Source of the DNA: Litoditis marina | Taxonomy: Eukaryota > Nematoda > Chromadorea > Rhabditida > Rhabditidae | NCBI GenBank assembly: GCA_964036275.1 | Contig: CAXIWQ010000038.1 | Span: 92,496 to 156,495 of the forward strand | Length of the DNA: 64,000 bases | Reading direction: 5' to 3' | In this document: positions 1 to 13,344 of the stretch, in pieces | How positions within the stretch are numbered: position 1 is the stretch's first letter | Layout: each line of letters begins with the position of its first letter | Translations under genes and position numbers: made by a program | The notes under the pieces: generated by a model | Told to the model about the DNA's origin: nothing | The model's input: only the letters and a program-made list of their open reading frames with translations | Database searches by the model: none

Positions 1-2530
1 CTATCAAGTCTGTTGCTCCCAGATACAAAAACCTAAGACGACTGTATATTCTGTGGCGCACAGCCACAAAAGACGACTTAACGCGGTTATTGACTCTTTG
101 CCTTGCAGCTACAGAAAAAAGTTCATACGGCTATCAAGTCTGTTGCTCCCAGCTACAAAAACCTAATACGACAATCTATTTTGTGGCGCACATCCACCAA
201 ATACAAATTAACGCGGTTATTGACTCTTTGCCTTGCACCTACAGAAAAAAAATCATACGGCTATCAAGTCTGTTGCTCCCAACTACGAAAACCTAATACG
301 ACTTTATATTCTGTGGCGCACAACCACAAAAGACAAATTAACGCGGTTATTGACTCTTTGCCTTGCAGCTACAGAAAAAAGTTTATACGGCTATCAAGTC
401 TGTTGCTCCCAGCTACAAAAACCTAATACGATTATCTATTCTGTGGCGCACAGCCACGAAATACGAATTAACGCGGTTATCGACTCTTCGGCTTGCAGTT
501 ACAGAAAAAAAACCAATACGGCAATCAAGTCTGTTGCTCCCAACTACAAAAACCTTATACGACTTTATATTCTGTGGCGCACAGCCACAAAAGACAAATT
601 AACGCGGTTATTGACTCTTTGCCTTGCAGCTACAAAAAAAAGTTCATACGGCTATCAAGTATGTTGCTCCCAGCTCGAAAAACCCAATACAACTATCTTT
701 TCTGTGGCACACAGCCACAAATTACGAATTAACGCGGTTATCGACTCTTTGCCTTGCAGCTACAGAAAAAAAGTTTATACGGCTATCAAGTCTGTTGCTC
801 CTGGCTACAAAAACCTAATACGACTTACTATTCTGTGGCGCACAGCCACAAAAGACAAATTAACGCGGTTATTGACTCTTTACCGTGCAGCTATAGAAAA
901 AAGTTTATACGGCTATCGAGTATGTTGCTCCCAGCTACAAAAACCTAATACGACAATCTATTCTGTGGCGCACAGCCACAAAATACGAATTAACGCGGTT
1001 ATCGACTCTTTGCCTTGCAACTACAGAGAACAGTTCATACGGCTATCAAGTCTGTTGCTCCCAGATACAAAAACCTAATACGACTATCTATTATGTGGCG
1101 CACAGCCACAAAATACGAATTAACGCGGTTATCGTCTCTTTGGCTAGCAGTTACAGAGAAAAGTTCATACGGCTATCAAATCTGTTGCTCCCAGCTACAA
1201 AAACCTGATACGACAATCTATTCTGTGGCGCACAGCCATAAAATACAAAATAACGCGGTTATTGACTCTTTGGCTTGCAGTTACAGAGAAAAGTTTATAC
1301 GGCTATCAAGTCTGTTGCTCCCAACTACAAAAACCTAATACGACTTTATATTCTGTGGCGCACAACCACAAAAGACAAATTAACGCGGTTATTGACTCTT
1401 TGCCTTGCAGCTACAGAAAAAAGTTTATACGGCTATCAAGTCTGTTGCTCCCAGCTACAAAAACCTAATACGATTATCTATTCTGTGGCGCACAGCCACG
1501 AAATACGAATTAACGCGGTTATTGACTCTTTACCGTGCAGCTATAGAAAAAAGTTTATACGGCTATCGAGTATGTTGCTCCCAGCTACAAAAACCTAATA
1601 CGACAATCTATTCTGTGGCGCACAGCCACAAAATACGAATTAACGCGGTTATCGACTCTTTGCCTTGCAACTACAGAGAACAGTTCATACGGCTATCAAG
1701 TCTGTTGCTCCCAGATACAAAAACCTAATACGACAATCTATTTTGTGGCGCACATCCACCAAATACGAATTAACGCGGTTATTGACTCTTTGCCTTGCAC
1801 CTACAAAAAAAATCATACGGCTATCAAGTCTGTTGCTCCCAACTACAAAAACCTAATACGACTTTATATTCTGTGGCGCACAACCACAAAAGACAAATTA
1901 ACGCGGTTATCGACTCTTCGGCTTGCAGTTACAGAGAAAAGTTTATACGGCTATCAAGTCTGTTGCTCCCAACTACAAAAACCTAATACAACTATCTTTT
2001 CTGTGACACACAGCCACAAAATACGAATTAACGCGGTTATCGACTCTTTGCCTTGCAACTACAGAGAACAGTTCATACGGCTATCAAGTCTGTTGCTCCC
2101 AGATACAAAAACCTAATACGACTATCTATTATGTGGCGCACAGCCACAAAATACGAATTAACGCGGTTATCGTCTCTTTGGCTTGCAGTTACAGAGAAAA
2201 GTTCATACGGCTATCAAATCTGTTGCTCCCAGCTACAAAAACCTGATACGACAATCTATTCTGTGGCGCACAGCCATAAAATACAAAATAACGCGGTTAT
2301 TGACTCTTTGGCTTGCAGTTGTTGCTCCCAGCTACAAAAACCTAATACGACTATCTATTCTGTGGAGCACAGCCACAAAATACGAATTAACGCGGTTATC
2401 GACTGTTTGCTTTGCAGCTACAGAAAAAAGTTAATACGGCTATCAAGTCTGTTGCTCCCAGCTACAAAAACCTAATACGACAATCTATTCTGTGGCGCAC
2501 AGCCACAAAAACGAATTAACGCGGTTATCG
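1..2530 (+). repeat. Diverged mosaic block at the left edge
   Basis: Monomers here differ more among themselves than in the middle of the window. Short HOR traces remain: about 965-1279 recurs 1038 bp later at about 2003-2317, and about 860-1075 recurs 650 bp later at 1510-1725. Linked private variants include CACAACCACAAAAGAC (near 320, 1361 and 1877) and CCGTGCAGCTATAG (near 883 and 1533). This looks like an older, scrambled part of the array. Confidence 0.75.
2240..2340 (+). repeat. Truncated monomer with a 31-bp internal deletion
   Basis: At about 2316-2321 the sequence jumps from GGCTTGCAGT directly to TGTTGCTCCC, skipping the 31 bases (A-run, TCATACGG and CTATCAAGTC) that normally lie between. 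The deletion removes the subunit C tail and the start of the next subunit A, so one monomer is 99 bp long. The break falls where GCAGT and CAAGT share AGT, consistent with a short-homology deletion. I saw no second copy. Confidence 0.85.
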
Positions 2531-2729
2531 ACATTTTGACTTGCAGCTACAAAAAAAAACATACGGCTATCAAGTCTGTTGCTCCCAACTACAAAAACAT
2601 AATACGACTTTATATTCTGTGGCGCACAGCCACAAAATACAAATTAACGCGGTTATTGACTCTTTGCCTTGCAGTTACAGAGAACATTTCATACGGCTAT
2701 CAAATCTGTTGCTCCCAGCTACAAAAACC

Positions 2730-5345
2730 TAATACGACTATCTATTCTGTGGCGCACAGCCACAAAATACGAAATAACGCGGTTATCGACTCTTTGCCTT
2801 GCAGCTACAGAGAACAGTTCATACGGCTATCAAATCTGTTGCTCCCAGCTACAAAAACCCAATACGACAATCTATTCTGTGGCGCACAGCCACAAAATAC
2901 GAATTATCGCGGTTATCGACTTGTTGGCTTGCAGCTACAGAGAAAAGTTCATACGGCTATCAAGTCTGTTGCTCCCAGCTACAAAAACCTGATACGACAA
3001 TCTATTCTGTGGCGCACAGCCACAAAAGACAAATTAACGCGGTTATTACCTCTTTGCCTTGCAGCTACAGAAAAAAGTTCATACGGCTATCAAGTCTGTT
3101 GCTCCCAGCTACGAAAACCTAATACGACTTTATATTCTGTGGCGCACAGCCACAAAAGACAAATTAACGCGGTTATTGACTCTTTGCCGTGCAGCTACAG
3201 GAAAAAGGTTATACGGCTATCAAGTATGTTGCTCCCAGCTACAAAAACCTAATACTATTCTGTGGCGCACAGCCACAAAATACGAATTAACGCGGGTATC
3301 GACTCTTTGCCTTGCAGCTACAGAGAACAGTTCATACGGCTATCAAATCTGTTGCTCCCAGCTACAAAAACCTAATACGACAATCTATTCTGTGGCGCAC
3401 AGCCACAAAATACGAATTATCGCGGTTATCGACTTGTTGGTCTGCAGCTAAAGAGAAAAGTTCATACGGCTATCAAGTCTGTTGCTCCCAGCTACAAAAA
3501 CCTAATACGACTATATATTCTGTGGCGCACAGCCACAAAAGACGAATTAACGCGGTTATTGACTCTTTGCCTCGCAGTTACAGAGAACATTTCATACGGC
3601 TATCAAATCTGTTGCTCCCAGCTACAAAAACCTAATACGACAATCTATTCTGTGGCGCACAGCCACAAAGACGAATTAACGCGGTTATTGACATTTTGAC
3701 TTGCAGCTACAAAAAAAATCATACGGCTATCAAGTCTGTTGCTTCCAACTACAAAAACAAAATACGACAATCTATTCTGTGGCGCACAGCCACGAAATAC
3801 GAATTAACGCGGTTATCGACTCATTGGCTTGCAGCTACGGAAAAAAGTTTATACGGCTATCAAGTATGTTGCTCCCAGCTAGAAAAACCCAATACAACTA
3901 TCTATTCTATGGCACACAGCCACAAAATACGAATTAACGCGGTTATCGACTCTTTGCCTTGCAGCTACAGAAAAAAGTTTATACGGCTATCAAGTTTGTT
4001 GCTCATGGCTACAAAAACCTAATACGACTTTATATTCTGTGGCGCACAGCCACAAAAGACAAATTAACGCGGTTATTGACTCTTTGCAGCTACAGAAAAA
4101 AGTTTATACGGCTATCAAGTATGTTGCTCCCAGCTACAAAAACCTGATACGACAATCTATTCTGTGGCGCAGAGCCACAAAATACGAATTAACGCGGTTA
4201 TCGACTCTTTGCCTTGCAGCTACAGAGAACAGTTTATACGGCTATCAAGTATGTTGCTCCCAGCTAGAAAAACCCAATACAACTATCTATTCTGTGGCAC
4301 ACAGCCACAAAATACGAATTAACGCGGTTATCGACTATTTGCTTTGCAGCTACAGAAAAAAGTTAATACGGCTATCAAGTCTGTTGTTCCCAGCTACAAA
4401 AACCTGATACGACAATCTATTCTGTGGCGCACAGCCACAAAATACGAATTAACGCGGTTATCGACTCTTTGCCTTGCAGCTACAGAGAACAGTTCATACG
4501 GCTATCAAATATGTTGCTCCCAGCTACAAAAACCTAATACGACAATCTATTCTGTGGCGCACAGCCACAACATACGAATTAACGCGGTTATCGACTTTTT
4601 GCCCTGCAGCTACAGAGAACAGTTCATACGGCTATCAAGTTGCTCATGGCTACAAAAACCTTATACGACTTTATATTCAGTGGCGCACAGCCACAAAAGA
4701 CAAATTTACGCGGTTATTGACTCTTTGCCTTGCAGCTACAGAAAAAAAGTTTATACGGCTATCAAGTATGTTGCTCCCAGCTAGAAAAACCCAATACAAC
4801 TATCTATTCTGTGGCACACAGCCACAAAATACGAATTAACGCGGTTATCGACTCTTTGCCTTGCAGCTACAGAAAAAAGTTTATACGGCTATCAAGTCTG
4901 TTGCTCATGGCTACAAAAACCTAATACGACTTTATATTCTGTGGCGCACAGCCACAAAAGACAAATTAACGCGGTTATCACCTTATTGCCTTGCAGCTAC
5001 AGAAAAAAAAGTTTATACGGCTATCAAATCTGTTGCTCGCAGCTACAAAAACCTAATACGACAATCTATTATGTGGCGCACAGCCACAAAATACGAATTA
5101 ACGCTGTTATCGACTCTTTGGCTTGCAGCTACAGAGAAAAGCTTATACGGCTACCAAGTGTGTTGCTCACAGCTACAAGAACCTAATACGACTATATATT
5201 CTGTGGCGCACAGCCACAAAATACGAATTAACGCTGTTATCGACTCTTTGGCTTGCAGCTACAGAAAAAAGCTTATACGGCTATCAACTCTGTTGCTCCC
5301 AGCTACAAAAACCTAATACGACTTTATATTCTGTGGCGCACAGCC
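2730..5345 (+). repeat. Large duplicated block, copy 1 (about 2.6 kb)
   Basis: This stretch matches 7255-9869 at an offset of 4523-4525 bp over about 20 monomers, including rare markers: GGTCTGCAGCTAAAG (3429 and 7954), ATTCAGTGGCGCAC (4674 and 9200), CAAGTTGCTCATGG (4636 and 9162) and the short TTTGCAGCTAC monomer (4082 and 8608). Offset changes of 1-2 bp come from single-base indels. Homology ends near 5345, where the next monomers become TACAAATT versus GACAAATT types. Confidence 0.9.
5021..5345 (+). repeat. Diverged 'ACGCTG' cassette, copy 1 (partial)
   Basis: Starts with the GTTGCTCGCAGC monomer. Its diagnostic features are AACGCTGTTATCG instead of AACGCGGTTAT, GGCTTGCAGC, AAAAGCTTATACGG (HindIII-like AAGCTT), GGCTACCAAGTGTG and CTACAAGAACC. 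Only the first three monomers of the cassette are present here. Four other copies lie far away in the window, so this cassette spreads by long-range transfer, not only by local tandem growth. Confidence 0.85.
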
Positions 5346-6540
5346 ACAAAATACAAATTAACGCGGTTATTGACTCTTTGCCTTGCAGTTACAGAGAACA
5401 TTCCATACGGCTATCAAATCTGTTGCTCCCAGCTACAAAAACCTATTACGACAATCTATTCTGTGGCGCACAGCCACAAAGTACGAATTATCGCGGTTAT
5501 CGACTTGTTGGCTTGCAGCTACAGAGAAAAGTTCATACGGCTATCAAGTCTGTTGCTCCCAGCTACAAAAACCTAATACGACTATCTATTCTGTGGAGCA
5601 CAGCCACAAAATACGAATTAACGCGGTTATCGACTGTTTGCTTTGCAGCTACAGAAAAAAGTTAATACGGCTATCAAGTCTGTTGCTCCCAGCTACAAAA
5701 ACCTAATACGACAATCTATTCTGTGGCGCACAGCCACAAAAACGAATTAACGCGGTTATCGACATTTTGACTTGCAGCTACAAAAAAAATCATACGGCTA
5801 TCAAGTCTGTTGCTCCCAACTACAAAAACATAATACGACTTTATATTCTGTGGCGCACAGCCACAAAATACAAATTAACGCGGTTATTGACTCTTTGCCT
5901 TGCAGTTACAGAGAACATTTCATACGGCTATCAAATCTGTTGCTCCCAGCTACAAAAACCTAATACGACAATCTATTCTGTGGCGCACAGCCACAAAATA
6001 CGAATTAACGCGGTTATCGACTCTTTGCCTAGCAGCTACAGAAAAAAGTTTATACGGCTATCAAATCTGTTGCTCCCAGCTACAAAAACCTAATACGACA
6101 ATCTATTCTGTGGCGCACCGCCACAAAATACGAATTAACGTGGTTATCGACTCTTTGCCTTGCAGCTACAGAAGAAAAGTTTATACGGCTTTCAAGTCTG
6201 TTGCTCATGGCTACAAAAACCTAATACGACTTTATATCCTGTGGCGCACAGCCACAAAAGACAAATTATCGCGGTTATTACCTCTTTGCCTTGCAGCTAC
6301 AGAAAAAAGTTCATACGGCTATCAAGTCTGTTGCTCCCAGCTACGAAAACCTGATACGACAATCTATTCTAAGGCGCACAGCCACAAAAGACAAATTAAC
6401 GCGGTTATTACCTCTTTGCCTTGCAGCTACAGAAAGAAGTTCATACGGCTATCAAGTCTGTTGCTCCCAGCTACAAAAACCTAATACGACTTTGTATTCT
6501 GTGGCGCACAGCCACAAAAGACAAATTAACGCGGTTATTG

Positions 6541-7836
6541 ACTCTTTGCCGTGCAGCTACAGGGAAAAGGTTATACGGCTATCAAGTATGTTGCTCCCAG
6601 CTACAAAAACCTAATACGACTATCTATTCTGTGGCGCACAGCCACAAAATACGAATTAACGCGGTTATCGACTCTTTGCCTTGCAGCTACAGAGAACAGT
6701 TCATACGGCTATCAAATCTGTTGCTCCCAGCTACAAAAACCCAATACGACAATCTATTCTGTGGCGCACAGCCACAAAATACGAATTATCGCGGTTATCG
6801 ACTTGTTGGCTTGCAGCTACAGAGAAAAGTTCATACGGCTATCAAGTCTGTTGCTCCCAGCTACAAAAACCTGATACGACAATCTATTCTGTGGCGCACA
6901 GCCACAAAAGACAAATTAACGCGGTTATTACCTCTTTGCCTTGCAGCTACAGAAAAAAGTTCATACGGCTATCAAGTCTGTTGCTCCCAGCTACGAAAAC
7001 CTAATACGACTTTATATTCTGTGGCGCACAGCCACAAAAGACAAATTAACGCGGTTATTGACTCTTTGCCGTGCAGCTACAGGAAAAAGGTTATACGGCT
7101 ATCAAGTATGTTGCTCCCAGCTACAAAAACCTAATACTATTCTGTGGCGCACAGCCACAAAATACGAATTAACGCGGGTATCGACTCTTTGCCGTGCAGC
7201 TACAGGGAAAAGGTTATACGGCTATCAAGTATGTTGCTCCCAGCTACAAAAACCTAATACGACTATCTATTCTGTGGCGCACAGCCACAAAATACGAATT
7301 AACGCGGTTATCGACTCTTTGCCTTGCAGCTACAGAGAACAGTTCATACGGCTATCAAATCTGTTGCTCCCAGCTACAAAAACCCAATACGACAATCTAT
7401 TCTGTGGCGCACAGCCACAAAATACGAATTATCGCGGTTATCGACTTGTTGGCTTGCAGCTACAGAGAAAAGTTCATACGGCTATCAAGTCTGTTGCTCC
7501 CAGCTACAAAAACCTGATACGACAATCTATTCTGTGGCGCACAGCCACAAAAGACAAATTAACGCGGTTATTACCTCTTTGCCTTGCAGCTACAGAAAAA
7601 AGTTCATACGGCTATCAAGTCTGTTGCTCCCAGCTACGAAAACCTAATACGACTTTATATTCTGTGGCGCACAGCCACAAAAGACAAATTAACGCGGTTA
7701 TTGACTCTTTGCCGTGCAGCTACAGGAAAAAGGTTATACGGCTATCAAGTATGTTGCTCCCAGCTACAAAAACCTAATACTATTCTGTGGCGCACAGCCA
7801 CAAAATACGAATTAACGCGGGTATCGACTCTTTGCC
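6541..7836 (+). repeat. 643-bp tandem HOR, two copies
   Basis: 6541-7193 and 7184-7836 align at an offset of 643 bp (five monomers minus 7 bp). The missing 7 bases come from one 123-bp monomer with AATACTATTCTG. The copies include the linked markers AGGGAAAAGG, AAACCCAATACG and TCTTTGCCGTG. The duplication sits immediately before and partly inside the second large block, so it probably arose with or after that duplication. Confidence 0.9.
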
Positions 7837-9869
7837 TTGCAGCTACAGAGAACAGTTCATACGGCTATCAAATCTGTTGCTCCCAGCTACAAAAACCTAA
7901 TACGACAATCTATTCTGTGGCGCACAGCCACAAAATACGAATTATCGCGGTTATCGACTTGTTGGTCTGCAGCTAAAGAGAAAAGTTCATACGGCTATCA
8001 AGTCTGTTGCTCCCAGCTACAAAAACCTAATACGACTATATATTCTGTGGCGCACAGCCACAAAAGACGAATTAACGCGGTTATTGACTCTTTGCCTCGC
8101 AGTTACAGAGAACATTTCATACGGCTATCAAATCTGTTGCTCCCAGCTACAAAAACCTAATACGACAATCTATTCTGTGGCGCACAGCCACAAAGACGAA
8201 TTAACGCGGTTATTGACATTTTGACTTGCAGCTACAAAAAAAATCATACGGCTATCAAGTCTGTTGCTTCCAACTACAAAAACAAAATACGACAATCTAT
8301 TCTGTGGCGCACAGCCACGAAATACGAATTAACGCGGTTATCGACTCATTGGCTTGCAGCTACGGAAAAAATTTTATACGGCTATCAAGTATGTTGCTCC
8401 CAGCTAGAAAAACCCAATACAACTATCTATTCTGTGGCACACAGCCACAAAATACGAATTAACGCGGTTATCGACTCTTTGCCTTGCAGCTACAGAAAAA
8501 AGTTTATACGGCTATCAAGTCTGTTGCTCATGGCTACAAAAACCTAATACGACTTTATATTCTGTGGCGCACAGCCACAAAAGACAAATTAACGCGGTTA
8601 TTGACTCTTTGCAGCTACAGAAAAAAGTTTATACGGCTATCAAGTATGTTGCTCCCAGCTTCAAAAACCTGATACGACAATCTATTCTGTGGCGCAGAGC
8701 CACAAAATACGAATTAACGCGGTTATCGACTCTTTGCCTTGCAGCTACAGAGAACAGTTTATACGGCTATCAAGTATGTTGCTCCCAGCTAGAAAAACCC
8801 AATACAACTATCTATTCTGTGGCACACAGCCACAAAATACGAATTAACGCGGTTATCGACTATTTGCTTTGCAGCTACAGAAAAAAGTTAATACGGCTAT
8901 CAAGTCTGTTGTTCCCAGCTACAAAAACCTGATACGACAATCTATTCTGTGGCGCACAGCCACAAAATACGAATTAACGCGGTTATCGACTCTTTGCCTT
9001 GCAGCTACAGAGAACAGTTCATACGGCTATCAAATATGTTGCTCCCAGCTACAAAAACCTAATACGACAATCTATTCTGTGGCGCACAGCCACAACATAC
9101 GAATTAACGCGGTTATCGACTTTTTGCCCTGCAGCTACAGAGAACAGTTCATACGGCTATCAAGTTGCTCATGGCTACAAAAACCTTATACGACTTTATA
9201 TTCAGTGGCGCACAGCCACAAAAGACAAATTTACGCGGTTATTGACTCTTTGCCTTGCAGCTACAGAAAAAAGTTTATACGGCTATCAAGTATGTTGCTC
9301 CCAGCTAGAAAAACCAATACAACTATCTATTCTGTGGCACACAGCCACAAAATACGAATTAACGCGGTTATCGACTCTTTGCCTTGCAGCTACAGAAAAA
9401 AGTTTATACGGCTATCAAGTCTGTTGCTCATGGCTACAAAAACCTAATACGACTTTATATTCTGTGGGCGCACAGCCACAAAAGACAAATTAACGCGGTT
9501 ATCACCTTATTGCCTTGCAGCTACAGAAAAAAAAGTTTATACGGCTATCAAATCTGTTGCTCGCAGCTACAAAAACCTAATACGACAATCTATTATGTGG
9601 CGCACAGCCACAAAATACGAATTAACGCTGTTATCGACTCTTTGGCTTGCAGCTACAGAGAAAAGCTTATACGGCTACCAAGTGTGTTGCTCACAGCTAC
9701 AAGAACCTAATACGACTATATATTCTGTGGCGCACAGCCACAAAATACGAATTAACGCTGTTATCGACTCTTTGGCTTGCAGCTACAGAAAAAAGCTTAT
9801 ACGGCTATCAAGTCTGTTGCTCCCAGCTACAAAAACCTAATACGACTTTATATTCTGTGGCGCACAGCC
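7255..9869 (+). repeat. Large duplicated block, copy 2 (about 2.6 kb)
   Basis: Partner of 2730-5345. It differs by scattered substitutions and a few single-base indels: a lost C in AAAACCAATAC near 9312 and an extra G in CTGTGGGCGCAC near 9467. These single-base indels inside an otherwise conserved frame could be real or sequencing errors. Confidence 0.9.
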
Positions 9870-10560
9870 ACAAAAGACAAATTAACGCGGTTATCGACTC
9901 TTTGGCTTGCAGCTACAGAAAAAAGCTTATACGGCTATCAAGTCTGTTGCTCCCAGCTATAAAAACCTAATACGACTTTATATTCTGTGGCGCACAGCCA
10001 CAAAAGACAAATTAACGCGGTTATTGACTCTTTGCCTTGCAGCTACAGGAAAAAGTTCATACGGCTATCAAGTCTGTTGCTCCCAGCTACAAGAACCTGA
10101 TAGGACTATCTTTTCTGTGGCGCACAGCCACGAAATACAAATTAACGCGGTTATCGACTTTTCGGCTTGCAGTTACAGAAAAAAAAAATCACACGGCTAT
10201 CAAGTCTGTTGCTCACAACTACAAAAACCTAATACGACTGTACATCCTGTGGCGCACAGCCACAAAAGACAGTTTAACGCGGTTATTGACTCTTTGCCTT
10301 GCAGCTACAGAAAAAATTATACGGCTATCAAGTCTGTTGCTCCCAGCTACAAAAACCTAATACGACTTTATATTCTGTGGCGCACAGCCACAAAATACAA
10401 ATTAACGCGGTTATTGACTCTTTGCCGTGCAGCTACAGAAAAAAGTTTATACGGCTATCAAGTCTGTTGCTCCCAGCTACAAAAACCTAATACGACAATC
10501 TTTTCTGTGGTGCACAAGCATAAAATACGAATTAACGCGGTTATCGACTCTTTGCCTTGC
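9545..10560 (+). repeat. Diverged 'ACGCTG' cassette, copy 2
   Basis: Full form of the cassette: the CTCGCAGC, ACGCTG and AAGCTT monomers, then CTACAGGAAAAAG, TTCGGCTTGCAGTTACAG with a long A-run, GCTCACAACTAC, CTGTACATCCTGTGG, AAAGACAGTTTAACG, and the hairpin-breaking GTGGTGCACAAGCATAAA monomer. Lies in the first 2078-bp HOR copy. Confidence 0.85.
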
Positions 10561-11080
10561 AGCTACAGAGAACAGTTTATACGGCTATCAAGTATGTTGC
10601 TCCCAGCTAGAAAAACCCAATACAACTATCTATTCTGTGGCACACAGCCACAAAATACGAATTAACGCGGTTATCGACTATTTGCTTTGCAGCAACAGAA
10701 AAAAGTTAATACGGCTATCAAGTCTGTTGTTCCCAGCTACAAAAACCTGATACGACAATCTATTCTGTGGCGCACAGCCACAAAATACGAATTAACGCGG
10801 TTATCGACTCTTTGCCTTGCAGCTACAGAGAACAGTTTATACGGTTATCAAGTATGTTGCTCCCAGCTAGAAAAACCCAATACAACTATCTATTCTGTGG
10901 CACACAGCCACAAAATACGAATTAACGCGGTTATCGACTATTTGCTTTGCAGCTACAGAAAAAAGTTAATACGGCTATCAAGTCTGTTGTTCCCAGCTAC
11001 AAAAACCTGATACGACAATCTATTCTGTGGCGCACAGCCACAAAATACGAATTAACGCGGTTATCGACTCTTTGCCTTGC
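10561..11080 (+). repeat. 260-bp dimer repeated twice
   Basis: 10561-10820 and 10821-11080 are nearly identical two-monomer units. Each has one GCTAGAAAAACCCAATACAAC monomer with the GTGGCACAC loop variant and one CTGTTGTTCCCAGC monomer. Visible differences are CAGCAACAG versus CAGCTACAG and ACGGCTATC versus ACGGTTATC. This dimer lies at the junction of the two 2078-bp copies, so it may mark the crossover. Confidence 0.88.
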
Positions 11081-11622
11081 AGCTACAGAGAACAGTTCAT
11101 ACGGCTATCAAATATGTTGCTCCCAGCTACGAAAACCTAATACGACAATCTATTCTGTGGCGCACAGCCACAACATACGAATTAACGCGGTTATCGACTT
11201 TTTGCCCTGCAGCTACAGAGAACAGTTCATACGGCTATCAAGTTGCTCATGGCTACAAAAACCTTATACGACTTTATATTCAGTGGCGCACAGCCACAAA
11301 AGACAAATTTACGCGGTTATTGACTCTTTGCCTTGCAGCTACAGAAAAAAGTTTATACGGCTATCAAGTATGTTGCTCCCAGCTAGAAAAACCCAATACA
11401 ACTATCTATTCTGTGGCCCACAGCCACAAAATACGAATTAACGCGGTTATCGACTCTTTGCCTTGCAGCTACAGAAAAAAGTTTATACGGCTATCAAGTC
11501 TGTTGCTCATGGCTACAAAAACCTAATACGACTTTATATTCTGTGGCGCACAGCCACAAAAGACAAATTAACGCGGTTATCACCTTATTGCCTTGCAGCT
11601 ACAGAAAAAAAAGTTTATACGG

Positions 11623-12650
11623 CTATCAAATCTGTTGCTCGCAGCTACAAAAACCTAATACGACAATCTATTATGTGGCGCACAGCCACAAAATACGAAT
11701 TAACGCTGTTATCGACTCTTTGGCTTGCAGCTACAGAGAAAAGCTTATACGGCTACCAAGTGTGTTGCTCACAGCTACAAGAACCTAATACGACTATATA
11801 TTCTGTGGCGCACAGCCACAAAATACGAATTAACGCTGTTATCGACTCTTTGGCTTGCAGCTACAGAAAAAAGCTTATACGGCTATCAAGTATGTTGCTC
11901 CCAGCTACAAAAACCTAATACGACTTTATATTCTGTGGCGCACAGCCACAAAAGACAAATTAACGCGGTTATCGACTCTTTGGCTTGCAGCTACAGAAAA
12001 AAAGCTTATACGGCTATCAAGTCTGTTGCTCCCAGCTATAAAAACCTAATACGACTTTATATTCTGTGGCGCACAGCCACAAAAGACAAATTAACGCGGT
12101 TATTGACTCTTTGCCTTGCAGCTACAGGAAAAAGTTCATACGGCTATCAAGTCTGTTGCTCCCAGCTACAAGAACCTGATACGACTATCTTTTCTGTGGC
12201 GCACAGCCACGAAATACAAATTAACGCGGTTATCGACTTTTCGGCTTGCAGTTACAGAAAAAAAAATCACACGGCTATCAAGTCTGTTGCTCACAACTAC
12301 AAAAACCTAATACGACTGTACATCCTGTGGCGCACAGCCACAAAAGACAGTTTAACGCGGTTATTGACTCTTTGCCTTGCAGCTACAGAAAAAAATTATA
12401 CGGCTATCAAGTCTGTTGCTCCCAGCTACAAAAACCTAATACGACTTTATATTCTGTGGCGCACAGCCACAAAATACAAATTAACGCGGTTATTGACTCT
12501 TTGCCGTGCAGCTACAGAAAAAAGTTTATACGGCTATCAAGTCTGTTGCTCCCAGCTACAAAAACCTAATACGACAATCTTTTCTGTGGTGCACAAGCAG
12601 AAAATACGAATTAACGCGGTTATTGACTCTGTGGCTTGCATTTACAGAGA
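11623..12650 (+). repeat. Diverged 'ACGCTG' cassette, copy 3
   Basis: Same order of monomers as copy 2, 2078 bp later. It carries GTGGTGCACAAGCAGAAA instead of GCATAAA, then GACTCTGTGGCTTGCATTTACAG, a monomer shared with copies 4 and 5 but not with copy 2. Confidence 0.85.
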
Positions 12651-13344
12651 ACAGTTCATACGGCTATCACGTCTGTTGCTCCCAGCTACAAAAACCGAAT
12701 ACGACTTTATATTCTGTGGCGCACAGCCACAAAAGACAAATTAACGCGGTTATCGACTCTTTGGCTTGCAGTTACAGAGAAAAGTTCATACGGCTATCCA
12801 GTCTGTTGCTCCCAGCTACAAAGACTTAAAACGACTATCTATTTTGTGGCGCACAGCCACGAAATACGAATTAACGCGGTTATCGACTCATTGGCTTTCA
12901 GCTACGGAAAAAAGTTTATACGGCTATCAAGTCTGTTGCTCCCAGCTACAAAAACCTAATACGACTTTTTATTATGTGGCGCACAGCCACAAAAGACAGA
13001 TTAACGCGGTTATTGACTCTTTGCCTTGCAGCTACAGAAAACAATTTATACGGCTATCAAGTATGTTGCTCCCAGCTAGAAAAACCCAATACAACTATCT
13101 ATTCTGTGGCACACAGCCACAAAATACGAATTAACGCGGTTATCGACTCTTTGCCTTGCAGCTACAGAGAAAAGTTTATACGGCTATCAAGTCTGTTGCT
13201 CATGGCTACAAAAACCTAATACGACTTTATATTCTGTGGCACACAGCCACAAAATACGATATAACGCGGTTATCAACTCTTTGCCTTGCAGCTACAGAGA
13301 ACAGTTCATACGGCTATCAAATATGTTGCTCCCAGCTACAAAAA

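Larger units (their letters stand above)
8743..12640 (+). repeat. 2078-bp tandem HOR, two copies
   Basis: 8743-10820 and 10821 to about 12640 align at an offset of 2078-2079 bp (16 monomers minus 1-2 bp). Shared markers include CAAGTTGCTCATGG, GTTGCTCGCAGC, ACGCTGTTATCG, AAAGCTTATACGG, TTCGGCTTGCAGT with a long A-run, and GTGGTGCACAAGCA. The second copy stops matching at about 12600-12640, where the 260-bp dimer of copy 1 is replaced by a TTGCATTTACAG monomer. Confidence 0.88.
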
